In this document: positions 57,899 through 64,000 of the stretch, one piece after another | Layout of the letters: every line of letters begins with the position of its first letter | Position numbering within the stretch: the first letter of the stretch is position 1 | Program-made: the position numbers and the translations under genes | Notes under the pieces: generated by a model | The model's database searches: none | Seen by the model: the letters and a program-made list of their open reading frames with translations, nothing else | What the model was told of the DNA's origin: nothing | Source: Meiothermus hypogaeus | GTDB taxonomy: Bacteria > Deinococcota > Deinococci > Deinococcales > Thermaceae | Length of the DNA: 64,000 bases | Reading direction: 5' to 3' | Assembly (NCBI RefSeq): GCF_003574035.1 | Contig: NZ_QWKY01000002.1 | Coordinates: 1 to 64,000, forward strand

Positions 57899-60262
57899 AT
57901 GCGCTGGCTTTTTCTTGGGTTAACCGTGCTTTTGTTGCTAGCTTCGTGTGTTCCCTCCAACCAGGTGCGCCAGGTGCAGGGGCTTTCGGGGCCGGTGAAC
58001 ATTACCTTTGACCGCTGGGGTATTCCGCATATCCGGGCCCTCTCGAGCGATATGGATGTGTTTTTTGCTCAAGGCTATGTGCACGCGCGCGACCGGCTGT
58101 TCCAGATGGAGCTGGGCCGTCGTGTGGCGCAGGGCCGGCTGTCAGAAATTTTGGGCAGTGGGGCCGTCGAACAAGACCGATTCTTCCGCATCTGGGGCTT
58201 CTACCGTGCGGCCCAGGCTTCCCTGCCCAACCACACCGAGTTTACCCGCCGTGCCCTGGAAGCCTACGCGGCCGGGGTCAATCAGTTCATCCGCGAAGGA
58301 AACCTGCCCCTGCCTTTTGCCCTGCTGGGCTTTACCCCAGAGCCCTGGACGCCTACCGACACCCTGGCCTGGGGCAAGCTCCAGTCCTACGACCTGGGGC
58401 AGGTCTGGCAGGATGAAATTGACAATTCCTTCATCCTGGGTAAGGTGGGGGTGGAAGGGTTCAACGACCTGCGGGGGGAGTATCCCAAGGGCTGGCCCAC
58501 CATCCTGCAGCCGGGCGACCTTCGCAGCGACGATGAGCGGGCCGAGCCCGGCTATCCAACCCCACAACCCGCGCTTTCTGGGGCCACGCTGCTGGCCATG
58601 CAAAAGCTGGCCGAGTTTTCCGAAACCCTGCGCATGGCCCCCCGCAGCCCTGACCACGGCTCCAACAACTGGGTGCTAAGCGGCTCGCGCACCACCAGCG
58701 GTAAGCCCCTGTTGGCCAACGACCCCCACCTGCGCCTGCAAAACCCGGCCCTGTGGTACATTGCCGATCTGCAGGGCCCTGGCTACCGGGCAATTGGGGC
58801 CACCATTCCGGGAGTGCCTGGGGTGTTTTTGGGGCGCAACGACCGGGTGGCCTGGGGGGCCACCAATGTGCGGCCCGATGTGATGGATTTGTTCGTGCTG
58901 GATTTGCAAGGGCAGTCCTACCGCACCCCCACCGGCCTGGTGCCGCTACGTTTGCGTCAGGAGGTAATCCGGGTGCGGGGGGCCAACCCGGTGACCCTCA
59001 CCGTGCGCGAAAGCGAGTACGGCCCGGTGATTTCTGATCTGGGCCGGGCTTTCTTGCGGCCTGGCCTGACTGCTGGAACGGCCATTGCCAGCGATAACCA
59101 GGCGGTAGCGGTGCGCTGGACGGGCCTCGAGCCTCAAGACACCACCCTGGACGCCTACCTGGGCATGAATCGTGCCCGCAACGCCGCCGAGTTCCGGGAA
59201 GCCCTTAGGCGCTACGCAGCTCCCATGCAGAACTTTGTCTATGCTGATGTGGACGGCAACATTGGCTACTTTGCGCCGGGCTGGATTCCGCTGCGCGACT
59301 GGGATGGGCGATTCCCGGCCAGCGCCCGGCTGGGGCAGCAGTGGAAGGGCTATGTGGCCTTTGAGCGCTTGCCACAGGTGGTGAACCCCCGCGAAGGTTT
59401 TGTCAGCAGCGCCAACAACCGGGTCTTGCCGCACGGCGGGCCCGACATTTCCAGCTACACCACCGAGGTCTTCCGTGCCCAGCGCATCCGCGACCTGATT
59501 CTGGCCACGCCCAAAGCCAGTCTGGAGGACATGGCCCGCTGGCAGGGGGATACGTACTCCATTATTGCCCGGGAGATGCTGCCGGGTCTGTTGGCCCTGC
59601 AACCCCAGAGCCAGGCAGCGCGGCGCCTGCAAGATGCTGTGCGGGGGTGGGACTTGCAGGCCGAGCTGGACTCGGTGGGGGCTACCGCTTTCGCCTTCTA
59701 CTACCGCGAGATTTCCCGGATGCTGGAAGACGAACTCGAGCTGCGCTACCCACCGGTGCCCTACACCTTCGTCAAAACCCTGCGGGAGGACGGGCGCTGG
59801 TGCAGAAATGCCGCTGCGGGTATCCAGAACTGTGCGCAGTTCATGGCCCAGGCCCTGGAAAAAGCTGGAGCCGAACTCGAGCACCGCTTAGGCCCGGACC
59901 CCGCCCGCTGGCAGTGGGGCCGGCTGCACCAGGCCACCCTGCCTTCCCCGCTGGCCTCCACCCCGCTGATTGGCGGCCTGTTCAACCGCACCCTTCCTAC
60001 CCCCGGCTCGATGCACACCGTGAATGTAGCCAACTATAACCAGGACAGCTTCCTGCACACCTCCGGGGCCAGCCTGCGCACCCTCTTCGACCTGGCCGAC
60101 CCCGACAACAGCCGCATCATCTACCCCATGGGCCAGTCCGCCGATGTGTTCAGCTCCCACTTTGATAACCTGCTGTGGCTCTGGCGCGACAAACAGTACA
60201 TCCCCCTCAGCACCCGTCCCGCCAATTGGGGGCAGACCTGGACGCTGGAGCTCAGGCCATAG
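57899..60262 (+). CDS. Penicillin acylase-family (Ntn hydrolase) lipoprotein
   Basis: 787 codons behind GGAGG. The signal has a lipobox (LLLLASC), so a membrane-tethered outer enzyme. Penicillin amidase family: DRWGIPHIRA and FFAQGYVHARDRLFQMELGRR open the A chain. Autocleavage should occur before the nucleophile Ser in DHGSNNWVLSG (about residue 260), producing a B chain with NDPHLRLQNPALWY and SSANNRV. It cleaves amide bonds of hydrophobic acyl compounds, such as acyl-homoserine lactones or beta-lactams; the substrate is unknown. Confidence 0.9.
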   Translation: MRWLFLGLTVLLLLASCVPSNQVRQVQGLSGPVNITFDRWGIPHIRALSSDMDVFFAQGYVHARDRLFQMELGRRVAQGRLSEILGSGAVEQDRFFRIWGFYRAAQASLPNHTEFTRRALEAYAAGVNQFIREGNLPLPFALLGFTPEPWTPTDTLAWGKLQSYDLGQVWQDEIDNSFILGKVGVEGFNDLRGEYPKGWPTILQPGDLRSDDERAEPGYPTPQPALSGATLLAMQKLAEFSETLRMAPRSPDHGSNNWVLSGSRTTSGKPLLANDPHLRLQNPALWYIADLQGPGYRAIGATIPGVPGVFLGRNDRVAWGATNVRPDVMDLFVLDLQGQSYRTPTGLVPLRLRQEVIRVRGANPVTLTVRESEYGPVISDLGRAFLRPGLTAGTAIASDNQAVAVRWTGLEPQDTTLDAYLGMNRARNAAEFREALRRYAAPMQNFVYADVDGNIGYFAPGWIPLRDWDGRFPASARLGQQWKGYVAFERLPQVVNPREGFVSSANNRVLPHGGPDISSYTTEVFRAQRIRDLILATPKASLEDMARWQGDTYSIIAREMLPGLLALQPQSQAARRLQDAVRGWDLQAELDSVGATAFAFYYREISRMLEDELELRYPPVPYTFVKTLREDGRWCRNAAAGIQNCAQFMAQALEKAGAELEHRLGPDPARWQWGRLHQATLPSPLASTPLIGGLFNRTLPTPGSMHTVNVANYNQDSFLHTSGASLRTLFDLADPDNSRIIYPMGQSADVFSSHFDNLLWLWRDKQYIPLSTRPANWGQTWTLELRP

Positions 60263-60341
60263 CGCAACTTCAACCATGTTCATCCCTTCTCACTAAAGAA
60301 TGGCCTTATGGTCAAGGATTACCTGCTGTTGAGGGAAGGCC

Positions 60342-60462
60342 ATGCTGACCAGCCCCGACTTCAAAGAACTATTGAGTCTTTTCAAAAAGCATAATGTTCG
60401 CTATTGGATTGTTGGTGGATAAGCGGTTATGTGCTACACAAAATCAAATACACTGTATTTTT
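60342..60462 (+). pseudogene. Remnant of a nucleotidyltransferase (DUF6036/AbiEii-like) gene
   Basis: ATG 60342 behind GAGGGAAGG gives MLTSPDFKELLSLFKKHNVRY, then WIVGG followed by TAA and AVMCYTK in the same frame. The VGG(Y)AVM pattern is the start of the minimal nucleotidyltransferase fold used in some toxin and antitoxin pairs. A TAC-to-TAA change breaks it, and the sequence loses similarity within 40 bases. Only the N-terminal stub remains. Confidence 0.6.
60446..60460. promoter_or_regulatory. Perfect 15-base palindrome, possible operator
   Basis: AAATACA-C-TGTATTT at 60446-60460, followed by TTT. It lies 40 bases upstream of the DUF3800 promoter and could be an operator or the end of the older nucleotidyltransferase transcript. 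Confidence 0.45.
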
Positions 60463-60500
60463 TGCGTTGAATTTGGAGCACACTCGACTGTGACATAACA

Positions 60501-60529
60501 TTGTGACAAAGCAAACACGTTACTACTAT
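60501..60529 (+). promoter_or_regulatory. Promoter of the DUF3800 unit
   Basis: TTGTGA at 60501-60506, a 17-base spacer and TACTAT at 60524-60529. A 7-bp dyad (TTACTAC 60520-60526 with GTAGTAA 60535-60541) overlaps the -10 box and start point. Transcripts would begin about 15 bases before the three-way junction. Confidence 0.6.
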
Positions 60530-60552
60530 CCTATGTAGTAATGTATCTATAG

Positions 60553-60604
60553 CAGTCGAGAGGTCTGACTTTCAGACCGTGAGAGCAAGGTCTCTCCTCG
60601 ACTG
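60553..60604 (+). ncRNA. Three-way-junction leader element before the DUF3800 gene
   Basis: CAGTCGAG (60553-60560) pairs with CTCGACTG (60597-60604). Between them stand two hairpins, GGTCTGA/TCAGACC (60562-60568, 60572-60578, 3-base loop) and GAGAG/CTCTC (60581-60585, 60592-60596). All stems are perfect. It is 23 bases before the ATG of DUF3800, which has no Shine-Dalgarno. It may be a leader element, an antitoxin-like RNA or a mobile-element end. Confidence 0.5.
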
Positions 60605-60627
60605 ACTTCATTTTCCCCTTTCCACAC

Positions 60628-61320
60628 ATGTACTTGTTGTATGCCGATGAGTCGGGTGCCATAGGGGATCCGGCCCAGCAGCATTTTGTTCTGGCTGGCT
60701 TTTGTGCATTTGAGAGACAGGGTTGGTGGATATCAAAAGAACTCGATAAAATAGCTAGTCGTTTCAATCCAGCTGATCCTGGGTCTGTTGAGTTGCACGG
60801 AAGCCCCATGTTTGCCGGAAGGGGCAGTTGGAGGAAGTTCGACAAAGCTTATCGTCACAAAGCCATTGCAGATGCGTTGAGGGTTTTGGGGAACTCCCAC
60901 GTAAGCAACCGCCTATTTGCCAGTGTGGTTAGGAAAAGCGCTGTATCACCAAGGGATCCAGTCGAAGTGGCCTTTGAGCAACTTGCAAGCCGCTTCGATA
61001 AGTACCTAATTCGTTTGCACAACAAAAAAGATACCCAGCGAGGGTTAATCGTATTTGACAAAACTACATACGAGAGCACAATTCAAACCCTGGCAACGGA
61101 TTTTCGAACAAAAGGATACACCTGGGGAATTATCCGAAATTTTGCTGAGGTACCGCTTTTCCTGGATTCAAAGGCATCAAGGCTGATTCAACTAGCTGAT
61201 CTAGTTGCCTACGCAACATACAGGAACTTTGAAAAGGGCGACTCAACTTTCTATTCTCTGATAGAACACCGCTTAGATGCTGATGGAGGTGTAGTTCATG
61301 GGTTATACCTCAAGCAGTGA
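60628..61320 (+). CDS. DUF3800 protein (RNase H-like fold predicted)
   Basis: 230 codons. DUF3800 hallmarks: YADESG at the N-terminus, a central acidic residue in GLIVFDKTTYE and the C-terminal block LIQLADLVAYATYR; these acidic residues match an RNase H-like nuclease site. Such proteins are common on mobile DNA and near defence genes, but their activity is not established. The gene is visibly lower in GC than its neighbours, lacks a Shine-Dalgarno and follows a structured leader, suggesting transfer. A 56-codon gene overlaps its end. Confidence 0.83.
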   Translation: MYLLYADESGAIGDPAQQHFVLAGFCAFERQGWWISKELDKIASRFNPADPGSVELHGSPMFAGRGSWRKFDKAYRHKAIADALRVLGNSHVSNRLFASVVRKSAVSPRDPVEVAFEQLASRFDKYLIRLHNKKDTQRGLIVFDKTTYESTIQTLATDFRTKGYTWGIIRNFAEVPLFLDSKASRLIQLADLVAYATYRNFEKGDSTFYSLIEHRLDADGGVVHGLYLKQ

Positions 61321-61468
61321 TCTCTATTTCCACCATCATGCTTCGATCCGAAAACTTGCTAAAGCCGAGAGAATGTTTTGGCACCACAAAAACCGCGTTG
61401 TTTTCCAGAGATCTGGTGATCGTGGGGCGCTGTTTAGGAATCAATCTGTATTCACTTATCCCAGATGA
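61298..61468 (+). CDS. Small basic protein overlapping the end of the DUF3800 gene
   Basis: 56 codons, MGYTSSSDLYFHHHAS at the start and SVFTYPR at the end. The ATG lies inside the last codons of the DUF3800 gene in another frame, with a perfect GGAGG 8 nt upstream (61285-61289). The product is rich in His, Arg and Lys (RKLAKAERMFWHHKNRVVF) and may bind nucleic acid. It ends 3 bases before the convergent thrS stop. No family is recognised. The strong ribosome-binding site and the 23-base overlap argue for a coupled partner gene. Confidence 0.55.
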   Translation: MGYTSSSDLYFHHHASIRKLAKAERMFWHHKNRVVFQRSGDRGALFRNQSVFTYPR

Positions 61469-61471
61469 GAT

Positions 61472-63430
61472 TCATCTTTTAGCCTCCACCCGCCCCTTCA
61501 TCTCCCCAATCAGCTCCCCCACCGCCAACGTCCGCTGCTCCTTCACGTGCCGCTCGCGCACGTTGACCGCGCCGGCCTCGGCTTCCTTGTCGCCCACCAC
61601 CAGGATTAGGGGGATCTTTTGCAGCTCGGCGTCGCGGATTTTGGCGTTCATGCGCTCGGGGCGGCCGTCTACCTCCACGCGCAGTTTGTTTTTGCGCATC
61701 TGGGTGGCTACCTGGTTGGCGTACTCGAGGTGTCGGTCCGAGATGGGCACAATAACGGCCTGGATGGGGGAGAGCCACAGGGGGAAGTCGCCGGCGGTGT
61801 GCTCGAGGTAGAAGGCAAAGAAGCGATCGAAGCTGCCCATAATGGCCCGATGAATCACCACCGGGGTCTCTTTTTCGCCCTTTTCGTTGGTGAACTCGAG
61901 GCCAAAGCGCTCAGGCACGATAAAGTCGAGCTGGTTGGTGGCGATGGTGTCTTCCTTGCCCAGCACGCTGCGAATCTGCACGTCCAGCTTGGGGCCATAG
62001 AAGGTGGCCTCGCCGATGCCCTCCACGTACTTGGCCCCGGTTTGTTCCAGGGCTGCCCGGATGGCCTTGATGGAGTCGCGCCAGTTGTCGTTTTCTTCGC
62101 CAAACTTTTCGGGATTGTGCTCGAAGTCCGGCAGCGAGAGGCGGAACCAGTAGTCCGAGATGCCAAAGTCGCGGTACACCTCGTCGAAAAGTTGAATCAC
62201 CCGGATGAACTCCTCGGTGACCTGGGCCCTCGAGCAGTAGATGTGGGCGTCGTTCTGGGTGAAGCCTCGAGCCCGCGTGAGGCCACTCAGGGTGCCCGAA
62301 AGCTCGAAGCGATACACCGTGCCAAACTCGGCCAGCCGTAGCGGCAGATCGCGGTAGCTTTTGGGCCGGGCTTTGTAAATCATGTGGTGGTGAGGGCAGT
62401 TCATGGGCTTGAGGTAGTATTCCTCGCCCTCTATCTCGATGGGGGCATACATGTCGTCTTTGTAGTAGGGCAGGTGGCCCGAGGTGTAGTAAAGCCGGGC
62501 GTTGGCGATGTGCGGCGTGTACACATAATGGTAGCCGTGGGCCTGCTCCTTCTGGTACATGTAGTCTTCCATCTGCTTGCGGATAAAAGCGCCCCGGGGC
62601 AACCAAAGCGGCAGGCCCTTGCCCACCTCCTCGCTGATGGTAAAGAGCTCGAGCTCCTGCCCCAGCCGGCGGTGGTCGCGGCGCTTGGCCTCCTCCTGCT
62701 GCCAGAGGTAGTGTTCTAGTTCCTCCCTGGTACGGAAGGCAATGCCGTAGATGCGCTGGAGCATGGGTCGGCTCGAGTCGCCCCGCCAGTAAGCCCCGGC
62801 AATGCCAGTAAGCTTGAAGTGCGGGGGAATGCGACCCGTACTCGGCACGTGCGGCCCCCGGCACAAGTCGGTAAAGCCAAACTGCTCGTCGCCTTGCTTG
62901 TAAAAGCTCAGCTCCTCATTTTCGGGCAGGTCTTGAATCAGCTCGGTCTTGTAGGGATCAATGCCAGCGTAGCGCTTCAGGGCCTCCTCGCGTGGGAGCA
63001 CAAAGCGCTCCAGGGGGAGATTGGCCGCCACAATCCGCCGCATTTTCTCCTCGATTAGCGGCAAGTCCTCTTCGCGGAGGGGCTCGGGGGCGTCCATGTC
63101 GTAATAAAAGCCGTTTTCGATCACCGGCCCGATGGCCAGCTTGACCTGCTCCGGCGCATAACCCCGCTCGGCGTACAGCTCGCGCACGGCCTGGGCCATC
63201 ACGTGGGCCAGGGTATGGCGGAAAAGCTGCACATACTCGGGGTCGCGCTCGGTCAGAATGCGGAGTTCGGCTCCTTCGGGCAGTGGTTTGAGTAGGTCGT
63301 AGAGTTCGCCGTTGGCGATGGCTCCAATTGCGGCTTTAGCCAGGCCAGGGCCAATGGCTTTGGCGGCATCGGCTGCGGTTGCGCCCGGTTTTAGTTCCAG
63401 CTTTTTTCCGTCGGGAAGTACTGCGTGCAT
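61472..63430 (-). CDS. thrS: Threonyl-tRNA synthetase
   Basis: 652 codons from ATG 63430 (MHAVLPDGKKLEL), with GAGG 5 nt upstream; GTG 63436 would overlap that site. TGS domain at 1-62, editing domain with HTLAHVMAQAV and DLCRGPHVPSTG, class II core at about 265-530 (motif 2 near LRLAEFGTVYRFELSGTLSGL, motif 3 in GSFDRFFAFYLEHTAGDFPLWL) and an anticodon-binding domain at 545-652. It attaches threonine to tRNA-Thr and removes mischarged serine. The leader shows an attenuator. hom and thrC are encoded in the same window. Confidence 0.96.
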   Translation of the reverse strand: MHAVLPDGKKLELKPGATAADAAKAIGPGLAKAAIGAIANGELYDLLKPLPEGAELRILTERDPEYVQLFRHTLAHVMAQAVRELYAERGYAPEQVKLAIGPVIENGFYYDMDAPEPLREEDLPLIEEKMRRIVAANLPLERFVLPREEALKRYAGIDPYKTELIQDLPENEELSFYKQGDEQFGFTDLCRGPHVPSTGRIPPHFKLTGIAGAYWRGDSSRPMLQRIYGIAFRTREELEHYLWQQEEAKRRDHRRLGQELELFTISEEVGKGLPLWLPRGAFIRKQMEDYMYQKEQAHGYHYVYTPHIANARLYYTSGHLPYYKDDMYAPIEIEGEEYYLKPMNCPHHHMIYKARPKSYRDLPLRLAEFGTVYRFELSGTLSGLTRARGFTQNDAHIYCSRAQVTEEFIRVIQLFDEVYRDFGISDYWFRLSLPDFEHNPEKFGEENDNWRDSIKAIRAALEQTGAKYVEGIGEATFYGPKLDVQIRSVLGKEDTIATNQLDFIVPERFGLEFTNEKGEKETPVVIHRAIMGSFDRFFAFYLEHTAGDFPLWLSPIQAVIVPISDRHLEYANQVATQMRKNKLRVEVDGRPERMNAKIRDAELQKIPLILVVGDKEAEAGAVNVRERHVKEQRTLAVGELIGEMKGRVEAKR

Positions 63431-63540
63431 AGTCACCTCAAAAAAAATCCCGGCCCTTTAACCGCGAGCCGGGAGAACCTCCATCGCCTTCAGGCTAGAA
63501 GTTCCCCCCAGGTCTGGTAGTCTGCCGAGACCTCATCTTG
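63431..63540 (-). promoter_or_regulatory. thrS leader with terminator and competing antiterminator
   Basis: In the minus-strand RNA, TCCCGGC (63474-63468) and GCCGGGA (63454-63448) form a terminator stem followed by eight T (63447-63440), directly before the thrS ribosome-binding site. An alternative helix pairs GGGGGAAC (63508-63501) with GTTCTCCC (63478-63471), using the same TCCC bases (63474-63471), and continues through ACTTC/GAGGT and an inner GCC/GGC pair. A separate AGGTCT/AGACCT hairpin (63533-63528 with 63515-63510) opens the leader. No T-box consensus (GGTGGNACCGCG-like) is present. The two central folds exclude each other. Confidence 0.8.
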
Positions 63541-63546
63541 CCTAGA

Positions 63547-63575
63547 AGTGTACGTCTGCGCGGAGTGGGAGTCAA
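63547..63575 (-). promoter_or_regulatory. Promoter of thrS
   Basis: On the minus strand, TTGACT (63575-63570), a 17-base spacer and TACACT (63552-63547). It would start a leader of about 110 bases. Confidence 0.8.
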
Positions 63576-63708
63576 ATCGTAGACTTCCCGGAGATACCGC
63601 AAAAGCCTGTTGACCTCGTTCGAGCCATTTCCCTTACCCCGCCCCTCTTGCAGCGGGAGAGGGGTTTATGAGCACCATTCGTGGTCTTGTCTTGTGTGCC
63701 CATGAATG

Positions 63709-63867
63709 ATACCAGATTTGGCTGGTTCATTACCGAACAATAACGAATCAATGCGACCAAAGAGAGACGCTTTCTTCGCCGACCGACAGAGAGGGGTGTG
63801 CTCTAGGATTCAAAAAGACAACCTATGGGGTTTTTGGTTTTGTAAAGTGTCTATTTGAATTCGGTAT
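63709..63867 (+). repeat. Repeat family A, degenerate shorter copy
   Basis: Ends ATACCAGATTTGG and AATTCGGTAT. It lacks about 43 bases present in copies 1 and 2 after GACCGACAG. The left hairpin and the right inverted repeat (TTCAAAAAGACA against TGTCTATTTGAA) both carry mismatches, showing decay. Confidence 0.75.
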
Positions 63868-64000
63868 GAGTTGTTCTTGATAGCACCCTCCAGCCAGTTT
63901 GTTCCCCAAGTCAATCTGGATTGCCTTGCCGGCATTGAAGCAAAGCTCGTTTTTTAATCTGGCAGGGTTGTTTAACCCTCACCTTAGCCCGTGTTTTTGC
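63868..64000. other. End of window, no gene supported
   Basis: 133 bases without a convincing frame, RNA gene or terminator. The region may be the promoter side or the end of a gene that lies beyond the window. Confidence 0.4.

Noticed and set aside
63431-63575. T-box riboswitch before thrS
   Set aside because: The leader is only about 110 nt and lacks the conserved antiterminator sequence and a stem I of usual size. I kept the attenuator call but not the T-box name.

Overview
The window looks like a chromosomal segment of a thermophilic member of the Deinococcota (Thermaceae), most likely Meiothermus. Reasons: high GC, protein sequences of Thermus/Meiothermus type, a very strong excess of the hexamer CTCGAG, a rplU-rpmA-obgE-rsfS cluster, and several starts with a TANNNT box a few bases upstream and no Shine-Dalgarno. 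The genus call is inference, since no database was consulted.

Layout. 1-6.6 kb: end of a repeat element, small membrane proteins, a nitrilase-family amidase, threonine synthase, homoserine dehydrogenase and uvrC. 6.7-13.3 kb: a cyclic-di-GMP pair (an EAL protein overlapping a GGDEF protein) flanked by two decayed insertion sequences, one IS5-like and one ISAs1-like. 13.4-15.5 kb: a small unknown protein and an AspT/YidE-type transporter. 15.5-21.2 kb: a carboxylate-uptake and catabolism module (cyclase-family hydrolase, GntR regulator, TctC-TctB-TctA, zinc dehydrogenase). 21.2-31.2 kb: queG, a DUF1801 protein, a frameshifted membrane protein, a secreted papain-like protease, a giant BTAD/ATPase/TPR regulator and a phosphoesterase homologue with degenerate metal motifs. 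31.3-40.1 kb: lnt, tRNA-Leu(CAA), secG and a complete peptide ABC transporter. 40.3-49.3 kb: a G8-domain lipoprotein, a DUF4139-like protein, a BMP-family binding protein, a two-domain aldehyde dehydrogenase and deoC. 49.5-57.5 kb: a LysW-like zinc ribbon, an LCP protein, yqeK, rplU-rpmA-obgE-rsfS, an M28 peptidase and a PilT-type ATPase. 57.9-63.4 kb: a penicillin-acylase-like lipoprotein, a lower-GC islet with a DUF3800 protein, and thrS with a structured leader.

How the genes work together. Homoserine dehydrogenase and ThrC supply threonine, and ThrRS charges it. The TctCBA proteins import a carboxylate that the neighbouring hydrolase and dehydrogenase may process under GntR control. DeoC releases acetaldehyde that the adjacent aldehyde dehydrogenase could oxidise. 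Lnt matures the several lipoproteins encoded here, and SecG helps export them.

Most notable signals. (1) The thrS leader has a promoter and mutually exclusive terminator and antiterminator helices, without a T-box consensus. (2) The DUF3800 islet has its own promoter, a three-way-junction element, an overlapping 56-codon gene missed at normal length cut-offs, and a broken nucleotidyltransferase. (3) There are two families of short structured repeats, three copies of A and four of B. Three-way-junction folds recur at three places, two of them inside or beside family B copies. No CRISPR array or rRNA was seen.
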